Part shown: in pieces, positions 33,209 through 41,261 of the stretch | Position numbering within the stretch: the stretch's first letter is position 1 | Layout: each line of letters opens with the position of its first letter | DNA from: Lentisphaerota bacterium | Lineage (GTDB): Bacteria; Verrucomicrobiota; Kiritimatiellia; UBA8416; JAUUYL01 | Length of the DNA stretch: 43,725 nt | Assembly (NCBI GenBank): GCA_030590485.1 | Contig: JAUUYL010000010.1 | Coordinates: 1-43,725, forward strand | Reading direction: 5' to 3' | Notes under the pieces: model-generated | Database searches by the model: none | What the model was told of the DNA's origin: nothing | The model's input: only the letters and a program-made list of their open reading frames with translations | Program-made: the position numbers and the translations under genes

Positions 33209-34537
33209 TCAGCCCATTGCTGCTATCCGCATTTTTATGGCCCGCAAGATTGGCTTAAGCACCTCAATACGTTGACGGAACAGAATAGACATTCCTCGAT
33301 CAGGCCCAGGATCACCATTGCCTTTTTCAACAATTTGCTGAGCTCTATCCTTAGCTCGTTCACTTGCCTCGTTCAAACTCAGTATATTCTTCTCAATCCT
33401 GGTTGTTAGTGCAATAAGTTCATCAGCGCTCTTTTCCTGTAACAGGCTTGGCAGTGTTTTGTTTTTTGCTTCAAGAAGAATCCCATTGCTCCAACGTAGA
33501 TCCGAGGCGGTAATAATTCCACCTGGCAAATTAATAAAATCTTCCAGGGGAGGCGATGCTGGTGTGTCGATAACGATTCTGGCTGGGCAACCGTTTTCAA
33601 TTAAGGTTTTAACGCGGGTAAGGACTGATGCCGTACGGAGGTAGCCCGTGGTCGGCTGCCAACGCCCATCTTCGTCGCGCCACGCCACTGTTACCGACTC
33701 CAAAGGTGCAACGCTTCTTTTGGGTAAGTCCTTGTAGAGCAAAACATTAAAGAGATCAGCCCGCTCCTGGTTTTTAAAACCCTTGGAAAAGCTTGGAACC
33801 AAAAAGGTCCAGTATTGGCGACCGCCAATATTGAATTCCTTGAGCCTGGCGCGCCGAGCTTGATAAGCATTATCAAGCCGGGCAATATCAACGGTACGCA
33901 AAACATGTACAACAGCCTCGATAATGCAGTCGACGATATAATCCTGGTGCTTGGTTAACGAATATGCATCATTGAATGGAATAAGTAAAATGAGTCCATC
34001 TCGCGGCAGATCGCTTTTCCCCGGAAAAGGTATCAGCCCTAAGGGGCCAATGACACTCATCGACATCACCTGATTAAATTCGAATTCTTTCTTGTCACGA
34101 GCCAGAAACTCTCCGCCCGCATCCAGAACATCTGTTTGCACTGCAAACCCTCTGGATGCTGTTCCCGGAAAAGGTATTACTCCCAAGGTAAGAAGACCTG
34201 TGAACATTGCCGCCCTTTGCAGTGAAGAATCGTCATATGAAGCATTAACTTCCACGAGTACTGGCAATGCGGTGAAATCATCCGAAAACACTTTCGGGTA
34301 GAGAGCTCTGGCGCGCGCATCATAGTCTTTTTTCTCCATCCATTCGGAATATTTGTCTATGGGCGTGCCTGTACGGGTATACTTAAAGTTTAGGTCGACC
34401 AGACTGAAACGAGCCGCACCTATATTTAAATCCTTTTCCCCGGATGGGGGTAGAGTGGAATAGTATCTGGATGTGCCGCATCCGGAAAACATCATTATCA
34501 GTAAAGCTGAGTAAATTAATAAGGATAATCTTTGCAT
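33209..34537 (-). CDS. Lipoprotein of unknown function
   Basis: 442 residues from ATG 34535-34537 with AAAGGAGT upstream and a lipoprotein signal (MQRLSLLIYSALLIMMFSGC); the earlier start at 34573 is unlikely. No named domain found. The middle (FIPLVEV... and AVQTDVLDAGGEFLARDKKEF) is mixed alpha/beta, and the C-terminus is helical with RTIEKNILSLNEASERAKDRAQQI type sequence. Ends 12 bases from the convergent coiled-coil gene. Confidence 0.7.
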   Translation of the reverse strand: MQRLSLLIYSALLIMMFSGCGTSRYYSTLPPSGEKDLNIGAARFSLVDLNFKYTRTGTPIDKYSEWMEKKDYDARARALYPKVFSDDFTALPVLVEVNASYDDSSLQRAAMFTGLLTLGVIPFPGTASRGFAVQTDVLDAGGEFLARDKKEFEFNQVMSMSVIGPLGLIPFPGKSDLPRDGLILLIPFNDAYSLTKHQDYIVDCIIEAVVHVLRTVDIARLDNAYQARRARLKEFNIGGRQYWTFLVPSFSKGFKNQERADLFNVLLYKDLPKRSVAPLESVTVAWRDEDGRWQPTTGYLRTASVLTRVKTLIENGCPARIVIDTPASPPLEDFINLPGGIITASDLRWSNGILLEAKNKTLPSLLQEKSADELIALTTRIEKNILSLNEASERAKDRAQQIVEKGNGDPGPDRGMSILFRQRIEVLKPILRAIKMRIAAMG

Positions 34538-34820
34538 AACCAATACTCCTTTCATCAACAGTACAAATAACAATCAACACTAAGCAAGCATTTTAGGGGT
34601 TTGGGGAACACCGAGGGGAAGCATTGGTCAAGACGAGTATCCAGAAATAAGATTGATCAAGTCCGCGCAGATATTAGCCGGAACGTCCATCTGAAGGAGT
34701 TATGCGAGGCTTTCGCCGAGGTAACTGAGCAGGCGACCATGACCCAAGACTGTGCTGACAGTGAAAAAATGCCAAGAAGCAAACCAAGCGCGTTACAAGG
34801 AAACCGAAGCGTTCCTTAAG
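34538..34820. other. Intergenic region between lipoprotein gene and tRNA
   Basis: About 280 bases. A TTG-started frame at 34601-34819 reads like protein in places (NVHLKELCEAFAEVTEQ) but has no ribosome site and no family. In a different frame, a run reading CQEANQARYKETEAFLKWW precedes the tRNA. I do not call a gene; a decayed coding fragment is possible. Confidence 0.35.
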
Positions 34821-34897
34821 TGGTGGGCGATACAGGACTTGAACCTGTGACAACCTGGGTGTAAACCAGGCGCTCTAGCCAACTGAGCTAATCGCCC
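34821..34897 (-). tRNA. tRNA-Val (anticodon TAC)
   Basis: On the minus strand, GGGCGAT and ATCGCCC close the acceptor arm, AGCTCAGTTGGCTAGAGC is the D arm, CCTGG-TTTACAC-CCAGG is the anticodon arm with TAC, and the T arm carries GGTTCAAGTCC. The CCA tail is encoded (77 bases including CCA). It lies just downstream of the nitronate-monooxygenase-like gene's neighbourhood. Confidence 0.95.
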
Positions 34898-34956
34898 GTA
34901 TGAGAAAAATGCAAGATATAGACTTTTGGTTTAAAGTCAAGTGTGATTTTGTGCGG

Positions 34957-36768
34957 TTACGCAGTGACGGGTGCGATTGCTTCGATTTTTTCCTGAAGCA
35001 TGTTCAGATCTTCAATGAATTTGTCCTGCTGATCAGTTAGAAACTCACCCGCTGTTTCGCGATAGTACTGTATGGCTTCAAGCAGGTTTTCCTGGAACTC
35101 GGCCAGATATTTTGGCGTGTTGGCTGAGAGCTCCAGTCTCGCCCGCTCTGTCTCATCATAAAGATGCTCGAAATATACTCTGAGCTCTTCAATAAACATA
35201 TGTGGCCGCTCAGTGTTTTTTAATAGTGAAATTCTGCCGTAGATATGGTCGACCATCTCGTCAAGTTTAACGGGCTTTGTGAAGTAGCCGATAATCGGCC
35301 CAGGACATACATTCGGCTTGATAGTCTTGTCGATATCAAGGTTGATGGTGGTGGAGCCGCCGAGCTCATGACATATGCAAGCCTTGGCTAATACATCGTC
35401 CTTAATTACTTTCTTCTGCTCTGCCGTTAAGTCGGTTAATTCGTTAAGGCTTTTGAGCTTAGCTCTTTGATATGTTTTACTGGCTGTACATACGGGTTTG
35501 GCTGTGACCTCGTCGTTCCATGTGATGTAGCCTTTTGGGCATGGCGCACCAGGTGACCCATCTGTTATTCTCTGCTGCTTATTGACTTCGCTGGCAGATG
35601 TTTTGAGATTCCAGTAGGGGATTCCTACTGGCGAGCATTTGCTGAGTTCCGTGTCGCGTACACCAGCCTCGCATAATCTATCCAGAGTCTCGTCGTCAAC
35701 ATTCACGCATTCAGGAACAAGAAGGAACGAAGTTCCCCAGCCTGTAGCATCTGCACCGTATTGCGTTTTCAGCATGTGATTCTCTTCACTTGTGCAGATT
35801 CCGCCTTGAACAGTAAACAATGTCCGGTGCGGTGCGTCTATGGCTCCGAGGTTTAACGAAACAAGGGCCTTGTTGTAAATCTCATGAAGCTTGGTTCCGA
35901 GGTCATCTCTTTTCTTCTTAAACTCAGCCATGATGGGACCCATCATCAGACCCTTTGAGGCAAATGCGTGTCCGCCGCAGTTAAGACCCGATTCAATCCT
36001 GAACTCAGATACCCAGAGCCCCTTCTTTGCAAGGAACTTACCCTGTGTGACTGCGGATCTGTAATCACTGACCTTGAGAATTATCTTTTTCTTAAGCTCA
36101 TCTTTTCTGTCACAAAAGAAATCTTTAAATTCCGACATATAGCTGTACAGGTACAGGTTAATGCCTGCAGAGAAAATAATAGCTGATTTAAGTGTGCTTT
36201 CGCCGTATCCGCGCAGGGCGGCCATGGCATCACTGCATTCGTGGGGAAGAGGCTCGCCATCCTTGAACTTAGGCGCATCCAGCTTAGTCATGATGTTTAC
36301 GTCTATACTGCCGGGAATAGCTTTCTTGCGAAGGAAAGCCTGTAGCTCAGCCTTCTTGTCGGCAATATTTGTTTTAAGCATTTCGTAGTAAGATTCTTTG
36401 AGAGGGGAGTCAGGCAGCATTTCGTAATATTTTGTTATCTCACTGTCTTTCTCAAATGGCGATGCCTGCAGTTCCTTCACCTGGCGATGCACCAGCTTGT
36501 CTACAAGGTTAAGATACGCAGTGATTCTTTTGGCTCTGGCATCGGAGTGCTTGTTGGTGATTTCTTCGTATGGCTCGTTGTTCTTTTTGCAATGATACTT
36601 TCGCACCTGCTCAATCAAGACGTCATCCACCAGGGAAATCACGGAGGAAATACCATATTTGGCTACTTTAAGGGGAGTATCAATAGAGAAGCCGGTTCCA
36701 AGCACAGGGATGTGAAACGTATGCGCACTGCGCTCGTCTGCAAATTCAACTTTTTTCTGTTCAGCCAT
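34957..36768 (-). CDS. Nitronate-monooxygenase-like large protein
   Basis: 603 residues from ATG 36766-36768 (MAEQKKVEF); the extended frame to 36849 runs into the promoter. Features: TPLKVAKYGISSVISLVDD early, ESGLNCGGHAFASKGLMMGP near 260-280, VQGGICTSEENHMLKTQYGADATGWGTSFLLVPE near 325-357, and a Cys-rich region. These resemble an FMN-binding TIM-barrel of the nitronate monooxygenase/2-nitropropane dioxygenase type with a long extra C-terminal helical domain. Size is about twice the simple family. Function is not certain; a standalone promoter precedes it. Confidence 0.65.
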   Translation of the reverse strand: MAEQKKVEFADERSAHTFHIPVLGTGFSIDTPLKVAKYGISSVISLVDDVLIEQVRKYHCKKNNEPYEEITNKHSDARAKRITAYLNLVDKLVHRQVKELQASPFEKDSEITKYYEMLPDSPLKESYYEMLKTNIADKKAELQAFLRKKAIPGSIDVNIMTKLDAPKFKDGEPLPHECSDAMAALRGYGESTLKSAIIFSAGINLYLYSYMSEFKDFFCDRKDELKKKIILKVSDYRSAVTQGKFLAKKGLWVSEFRIESGLNCGGHAFASKGLMMGPIMAEFKKKRDDLGTKLHEIYNKALVSLNLGAIDAPHRTLFTVQGGICTSEENHMLKTQYGADATGWGTSFLLVPECVNVDDETLDRLCEAGVRDTELSKCSPVGIPYWNLKTSASEVNKQQRITDGSPGAPCPKGYITWNDEVTAKPVCTASKTYQRAKLKSLNELTDLTAEQKKVIKDDVLAKACICHELGGSTTINLDIDKTIKPNVCPGPIIGYFTKPVKLDEMVDHIYGRISLLKNTERPHMFIEELRVYFEHLYDETERARLELSANTPKYLAEFQENLLEAIQYYRETAGEFLTDQQDKFIEDLNMLQEKIEAIAPVTA

Positions 36769-36774
36769 ACGGGA

Positions 36775-36804
36775 ATAATAGATGGAATAAGGACCAAATG
36801 TCAA
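36775..36804 (-). promoter_or_regulatory. Sigma-70-like promoter giving a near-leaderless transcript
   Basis: On the minus strand, TTGACA (36804-36799) and TATTAT (36780-36775) with an 18-base spacer. The -10 box ends six bases before the ATG of the nitronate-monooxygenase-like gene, so transcription would begin at about the start codon. No Shine-Dalgarno is present, consistent with a leaderless mRNA. Confidence 0.6.
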
Positions 36805-36845
36805 GAAGTAGAAATCAGCCGTAGGCAGAATACGGATGGGCACAG

Positions 36846-37124
36846 TCAAGATAAGTGTGTGTTTTTCACATGTAATATAATTGTTTCTATTCCAGCCCAG
36901 GCAACTTTTTCCTCACTGCTGTGCACCTGTCCATTCAGTATCGTATATTTTGCCTGCAGGGCCAGCCCATCGAACGGAGGAAGATCTTCCTTGAACAGAT
37001 TGAGTGTATCCACTTCGTCATCCGGATTCTTTTTCCTGTATGAATCGATAAACGCATCTGCAACAGCTCTTGAATACGATCGATCCTCTCGGGGTGATGC
37101 TTGAATATAAATCAACTTGCTCAT
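36846..37124 (-). pseudogene. Truncated FMN-dependent NADH-azoreductase fragment
   Basis: 92 residues. MSKLIYIQASPREDRSYSRAVADAFIDSYRK with the flavodoxin-like SPREDRSYS phosphate loop is the azoreductase N-terminus. The intact enzyme has about 200 residues; this stops after ...EEKVAWAGIETI with a short unrelated tail (ILHVKNTHLS). The conserved PMWNFGIP motif is missing. It is likely non-functional. It lies between the pterin dehydratase and the nitronate-monooxygenase-like gene. Confidence 0.75.
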
Positions 37125-37126
37125 GA

Positions 37127-37468
37127 TTATCCTCCATACAGTTTGTCGGTTTTTGCTGCCATTATAAAATCACTTTTGTGTAGTCCCTTTATCTTATGGG
37201 TCCAATAGGTAACGGTTACTCTGCCCCATTCGGTCAATATGGCCGGATGGTGACCATTTCCCTCGGCTAGTTCACCAACTTTATCGGTGAACTCAATTGC
37301 CTGTGCAAAATTCTTAAACTTGAATAGTCGCTGAAGTTGATCAATGCCGTCTACACTTATGATGTCCCATTTCGGCGTTTTTTGCTTTAGTTCAATAATC
37401 TCTTCAGCAGTAACAGTGGGGGCACCCTCACGGCAAGCCTCACATTTCAGATTGCATAAGTCGCTCAT
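37127..37468 (-). CDS. Pterin-4a-carbinolamine dehydratase
   Basis: 113 residues from ATG 37466-37468 with AAGGAGT upstream. The first part has [13 protein letters not shown], an unusual CxxxCxxC extension. The core follows: [63 protein letters not shown], which holds the conserved [E/G]xxxHHP and TxxxxGLHxxD-type motifs. It recycles pterin cofactors. The Cys-rich N-terminus may bind metal. Follows a 360-base gap and precedes the azoreductase fragment by 2 bases. Confidence 0.9.
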   Translation of the reverse strand: MSDLCNLKCEACREGAPTVTAEEIIELKQKTPKWDIISVDGIDQLQRLFKFKNFAQAIEFTDKVGELAEGNGHHPAILTEWGRVTVTYWTHKIKGLHKSDFIMAAKTDKLYGG

Positions 37469-37827
37469 AACTACTCCTTTTAGCTTACCTTTAATTGTAC
37501 GGTGCATTAAGTATGCCAACAATGCGATATAACAATGTCAGTTGTAAAACTCCAATAAAGCAGTGGTAATTGTTGAGATAAATGTCGGATAGCTGAGTCT
37601 GTGTCTCTTGTCATTGGCTGTTGCCTTTGCCTGCTGAGACAACATGGTACATAGCAGTGCCGTCCGGTAAACCGGGCCGGCACTTAATGGTTAATGGTTG
37701 ATGTTTGATGGTTAATGACGATTAATAATAGGTGTTGATTTGAATTTGAATAGTATTAATTTGCTTATCGGGTGTAAGTGTAGTTTTATACTTAGAAACA
37801 GTTGAATACAGCAAGGAGGGACGAGTT
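37469..37827. other. Intergenic region with filler repeats and a strong hairpin
   Basis: No credible gene. It holds the hairpin at 37656-37684, and TTAATGGTTAATGGTTGATG at 37683-37702, a tract also seen near 131-160. The promoter for the ferritin-like gene probably lies near 37750-37810. Confidence 0.45.
37656..37684. repeat. Strong GC-rich hairpin
   Basis: AGTGCCG (37656-37662) pairs with CGGCACT (37678-37684), and an inner CCGG-TAAA-CCGG (37664-37675) stem continues it with a small bulge. It is followed by AT-rich filler rather than a T run, so it is a repeat-type hairpin more than a clear terminator. Confidence 0.55.
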
Positions 37828-38046
37828 ATGGCTGAGAAAACAGGTACACCTCTGACACCAGTTCAGATATTGGAAGCCTCGTTACGGAAGGAGAAGGCGG
37901 CATACAGGTTTTACGAGGGAATGTTGAAGCGAACACAAGTACTCTTTATAAGGGATCTGTTGGAAGAGTTGCGTGACTCAGAGGCGGTTCATGCTAAAAC
38001 TATAGAAACGAAAATTGCTCATTTGCGAGCGGGAAAAAAGATTTAA
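37828..38046 (+). CDS. Small ferritin-like (half-bundle) protein
   Basis: 72 residues with AAGGAGGGACGAG upstream. Two predicted helices carry EKAAYRFYEGML (Glu and Tyr) and LLEELRDSEAVHAKTIE (ExxH). These match one half of a rubrerythrin/ferritin four-helix bundle; the second helix pair is missing, so it might dimerise to form a diiron site, as known for short encapsulated ferritins. The stop overlaps the convergent arsS end by four bases. No encapsulin is seen here. Confidence 0.6.
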   Translation: MAEKTGTPLTPVQILEASLRKEKAAYRFYEGMLKRTQVLFIRDLLEELRDSEAVHAKTIETKIAHLRAGKKI

Positions 38047-38999
38047 GAAGTCAGCGACCCGGCGCACGAGGAGCCAGAACCAGCAGTGCATCCGTAACAA
38101 TGTTTGTCTGTAGATATTTTCCGCTTCCTCAATAGTTCGGCATCGAAATCGTCTATGCTTACGGGTGCGTCGTGAGCCATGGTTAATCCTATTGCCAGAT
38201 TGAAGTCGCAGTCGTAGAGAGAGCCATCCCAATCTACGCATACCTGATGTTTACACATCAATGAGTCGAGCGTTGATGGGTTGTAAGCTTCAGCAAGCAG
38301 GGTCATATATGTATCTTCCTCGTTTTCCTGTGCGAGTTTCTTTCGAAATCGACCAATAGGCATATTTGTTATCGCGATAAGATTGGAAAACTTGATTCCG
38401 AATCGCTCGTGAAGTTCGGCTTTGTAAGCTTGTTCGAGCTCTTCCTGACTGCCTGGCAGAAAGGCGCCGCTAGGGTTGTAGACCAGATTCAGCTGCTGCC
38501 CTCCGTCGGTGCCATATCCTACCTTATTCAGTTGTTCAATGGCGTTGATGCTTTTTTGGTATGTGCCATCGCCACGCTGCGCATCAACATTTTCTTCGAG
38601 ATAGCAGGGCAGTGATCCTACGAGCTTTACGTTTTGATCGTGAAGAAAGGTGAAGATATCCTCGTCATCGTTTTCTGTTAATTGAGCAAGGTTTGTGCGG
38701 ACCTGTATATCCATGCCGGCTTTATGCAATTCTTCAATGAACCACCTGAATTCAGCGTGAAGTTCCGGTGCGCCGCCTGTGATGTCGACGAGGACAGTGT
38801 TGAGGTCGGCGGTCAGGGTAATGACCTTCGTCATGGTGTCCTTACTCATCATCTCTGTTCTGGATGGTGAACATTCCAGGTGGCAATGAGCGCATGAAAG
38901 GTTGCATTGTCTTCCGATGTTGACTTGCAGGATGCTGATATCACAGGAATGTAATCCCTCTGGAAATGATTTCGAGATTATTTCTTCAAAACTTATCAT
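38043..38999 (-). CDS. arsS: Arsenosugar biosynthesis radical SAM protein ArsS
   Basis: 318 residues. The radical SAM motif is CNLSCAHC at about 33-40, GGAPELH near 76-82 is the SAM-binding strand, and the C-terminal DUF3641-type region contains CKHQVCVDWDGSLYDCDFN and CYGCTAGSGSSC, with extra cluster-binding cysteines. ArsS builds the arsenosugar skeleton from an arsenic adduct of SAM. It is the last gene of an operon with DUF3047 and glycosyltransferase genes. Confidence 0.92.
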   Translation of the reverse strand: MISFEEIISKSFPEGLHSCDISILQVNIGRQCNLSCAHCHLECSPSRTEMMSKDTMTKVITLTADLNTVLVDITGGAPELHAEFRWFIEELHKAGMDIQVRTNLAQLTENDDEDIFTFLHDQNVKLVGSLPCYLEENVDAQRGDGTYQKSINAIEQLNKVGYGTDGGQQLNLVYNPSGAFLPGSQEELEQAYKAELHERFGIKFSNLIAITNMPIGRFRKKLAQENEEDTYMTLLAEAYNPSTLDSLMCKHQVCVDWDGSLYDCDFNLAIGLTMAHDAPVSIDDFDAELLRKRKISTDKHCYGCTAGSGSSCAGSLTS

Positions 39000-39012
39000 T
39001 ACGTATCTCCGG

Positions 39013-39717
39013 TTATTTGAATATCTGTATATAGTCTATATAAGATGTTGCATTTTCGCCAGTGTTGTCTGAGTCGTTCATTATTGCTATCGAAGCGTGC
39101 ATCGGAGGGTCTTCGTCGAAAGCCTCCTGATAATCTTGTATAATATTTATTTCCTCTGTCATCCATTTGCCGACATTTTCAGGTCCTGACTGAAGCGCAA
39201 TCATAACCGAACGGCTTGTATATGGGCTGAGGATCATGGGTTTGTCGTGTTCTCGATTGGCCCATATATAGTTCAGGCTGCTGTGCGGTGGGTATTCCCC
39301 GTAAATAGCTTTTGCCAACTTATATTTCATCCTAAGCCCGAATCCTGCTTCTGATGGATTGTACTCGAAGATGATATAGACACGTATGGGGTAGTCGTCG
39401 CCTTTCTTGGATTTAGCGTTGCCTTTTGTGAATATCTTATCAGTTTTCCACAGCCACTTCACTTTAGGGTATTCGCTCACGTTAAATGTGTTTTTGTAAA
39501 TAAGGCCGGATGCAGATGCATTGCTTTTAGTTTTTAGTACTGTGTTTGTGTTGTCTTTGATTATCTCGTATGTAGAGTGGCTGGCTATTTTTGGGAAGAG
39601 CAAGGGCTCCCAGTTATTGGTATCGTTAAAATGCTCCATAAGTAGCGTGTCTTGATCTTGTCCGAACGCTGGAATAAGCTGCGCGAGTATGATGATGATC
39701 ATGAAGGCGATCTTCAT
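39013..39717 (-). CDS. DUF3047 secreted protein
   Basis: 234 residues with a Sec signal (MKIAFMIIIILAQLIPAFG). LLMEHFNDTNNWEPLLFPK, TYEIIKDNTNTVLKTKSNASASGL and YPKVKWLWKTDKIFTKGNAKSKKGDDYPIRVYIIFEY match the DUF3047 beta-sandwich (carbohydrate-binding-like fold). It overlaps the glycosyltransferase stop by four bases. In arsenosugar operons this domain likely binds sugars; that is inference. Confidence 0.82.
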   Translation of the reverse strand: MKIAFMIIIILAQLIPAFGQDQDTLLMEHFNDTNNWEPLLFPKIASHSTYEIIKDNTNTVLKTKSNASASGLIYKNTFNVSEYPKVKWLWKTDKIFTKGNAKSKKGDDYPIRVYIIFEYNPSEAGFGLRMKYKLAKAIYGEYPPHSSLNYIWANREHDKPMILSPYTSRSVMIALQSGPENVGKWMTEEINIIQDYQEAFDEDPPMHASIAIMNDSDNTGENATSYIDYIQIFK

Positions 39718-41261
39718 TTTTGTCTCCTGTAGAAATCGGCGAGTTTCTCGGTCGAAATGCCTAAATAGTAGCCAGCGATCATAAGTTGATTTACAAATGT
39801 GGTTTGGATGAGTCCGAGTTTTTCCCAGCGTCGGTTTGATGTTTTAACGGCTTCTGAAAGTATTTTTATATGACCGGTTCTTTTTAGTTTTCTTATGATG
39901 TCAAAATCTTCCATTATGGGTATGTCCTGATATCCTCCGACCTTCTCAAATGTTTCTTTTCTCATGAATATTGCTTGGTCGCCGTAGGGCATTTTCATGA
40001 AAGTTGATCTGAATTTAACCATACGTTCTGTGATTCGAGTGCTCTGTGTCGACGGGGTGATGGAAAGGTGAAATGCCCCTGCCGCGAGTTGATTTGATTT
40101 TGCTACAACTCTAATCAAGTCGTCATATTTCGCAGGGAGTATTGTGTCCGCGTGCAGGAAAAGAAGGATATCGCCGGATGCTTTTTGGGCGCCTTCGTTC
40201 ATCTGGCTTGCACGCCCTTTTGCCGAGGTGATGACCGTTGCGCCTGCTTTGCTGGCGATTTTTTTTGTGTCATCGCTGCTTCCGCCATCAACTACGATCA
40301 CCTCAATATTGTCTCCAGCCGTGCTTTTGATGGTTTTTTCTATGAGCAAAGCTTCGTTCAGGGCAGGGATTATGACTGAAATTTTATCTTTTCTGTCAGG
40401 GCTGGAGTGTTTTTTCCATACCGGGAGATCTTTTGGATAATCAACATCGCTAAGAGGTTCGAGGCTGTGAAGGCTTAATGAAAGGTCGGTCGCATTCATG
40501 GCTGTGCTTTTGAAGGTGTTCTCGCTACCCCATGGAACATCTTTTAGAAGCTGGGGGCAGGGGCTGTTCAAGCCGATTAGGTAATAGCCACCGTCATTTG
40601 CTGGTCCAAGAACGACATCAGAGTCGTTCAGGGCTTCGAAGGCACTAGCTATTATGGTTGTCGTGATGTCGGGGCAGTCGGTGCCGATTATTACTGCTTT
40701 TCCGGCTGAATTGCTTAGGCTACTTGAAAAGGCGTTATTGAGGCGCTCGCCGAGGTCGCCTTCCGATTGGATATTATAGTCAAGATCATCACCAAGCCAG
40801 CGCTTAATGTCTTCCAGTTCGCTACCAGTGTAGTAAACCGACAGTGACACATTATTATTCCTCGCAGCGCGGGCAATTGCCAGGGTATGTTCTGTCATTT
40901 TTCGCTGAAGATTGGCAGCGCCCTCGCTCCCCAGTTCTGGAATCATGCGTGTTTTCGTGGTGCCAGGCTTTGGGAAACGAGTAAAAACAATTAACCTAGA
41001 TCCGGCAGTTGACGTGGATGTAGAAGTGTAAGATTTGCGTTCACAAGACGTTAGGCGTAGGTGAAGGCACACCTGGATGGCGCGTCGAATCCTATGCATA
41101 ACGTCTTGTGGGCGTGAAGATTGTGCTTCTACGCTGTGTTCAGCTGCCGGATCTAGGTTTAAGTGATTTGACATATGCCTGATCCAGTTGGCTGGATGAA
41201 CATCATTTACCAGATCTCTATTGTATTTATCATTCGGTAGGATGTTAATCGTTTTAGTCAT
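39714..41261 (-). CDS. Double arsenosugar glycosyltransferase (TIGR04282 + TIGR04283), chimeric start
   Basis: 515 residues. Residues about 90-285 match TIGR04282 (LIVFTRFPKPGTTKTRM, ADIIGTDCPDI, GPANDGGYYLIGL); 292-515 match TIGR04283 (ISVIIPALNEALLIEKTIKS, VVDGGSSDDT, FLHADT). Both are arsenosugar-associated. Residues 1-34 are not glycosyltransferase: KYNRDLVNDVHPANW resembles the start of mercuric-reductase-like FAD oxidoreductases, which often sit between the TVP38 gene and the glycosyltransferase. Residues 35-90 are encoded by a 167-bp inverted repeat. The real glycosyltransferase may start internally. The ATG at 41261 overlaps the TVP38 gene by 8 bases. Confidence 0.85.
   Translation of the reverse strand: MTKTINILPNDKYNRDLVNDVHPANWIRHMSNHLNLDPAAEHSVEAQSSRPQDVMHRIRRAIQVCLHLRLTSCERKSYTSTSTSTAGSRLIVFTRFPKPGTTKTRMIPELGSEGAANLQRKMTEHTLAIARAARNNNVSLSVYYTGSELEDIKRWLGDDLDYNIQSEGDLGERLNNAFSSSLSNSAGKAVIIGTDCPDITTTIIASAFEALNDSDVVLGPANDGGYYLIGLNSPCPQLLKDVPWGSENTFKSTAMNATDLSLSLHSLEPLSDVDYPKDLPVWKKHSSPDRKDKISVIIPALNEALLIEKTIKSTAGDNIEVIVVDGGSSDDTKKIASKAGATVITSAKGRASQMNEGAQKASGDILLFLHADTILPAKYDDLIRVVAKSNQLAAGAFHLSITPSTQSTRITERMVKFRSTFMKMPYGDQAIFMRKETFEKVGGYQDIPIMEDFDIIRKLKRTGHIKILSEAVKTSNRRWEKLGLIQTTFVNQLMIAGYYLGISTEKLADFYRRQK
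40993..41159. repeat. 167-bp imperfect inverted repeat inside the glycosyltransferase gene
   Basis: Arms 40993-41061 and 41091-41159 pair around a 29-base loop, centred on 41076. Perfect blocks: AACCTAGATCCGGCAG (40993-41008 with 41144-41159), GTAGAAG (41020-41026 with 41126-41132) and CACAAGACGTTA (41042-41053 with 41099-41110). 50 of 69 positions match exactly. Of the 19 mismatches, 11 are G-T wobbles when the plus strand folds on itself, and only one is a wobble on the minus strand. Confidence 0.85.
41163..41261 (-). pseudogene. N-terminal stub of a mercuric-reductase-like FAD oxidoreductase
   Basis: Residues 1-33 of the chimeric frame: KYNRDLVNDVHPANW at 12-26 recalls the (E/K)-x-N-R-x-L-V-x-N-V-H-P-x-x-W segment that precedes the FAD domain in mercuric-reductase-like proteins. 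The Rossmann domain that should follow is gone and the inverted repeat begins instead. The TVP38/TMEM64 neighbour is the usual partner of this enzyme. Confidence 0.5.

Noticed and set aside
34601-34819. 72-residue protein beside the tRNA
   Set aside because: TTG start, no ribosome site, no recognised domain; kept only as possible decayed sequence.
40993-41159. Integron attC site
   Set aside because: GTTAGGC and GCATAAC words face the wrong way for an attC core pair, and there is no integrase or cassette array.
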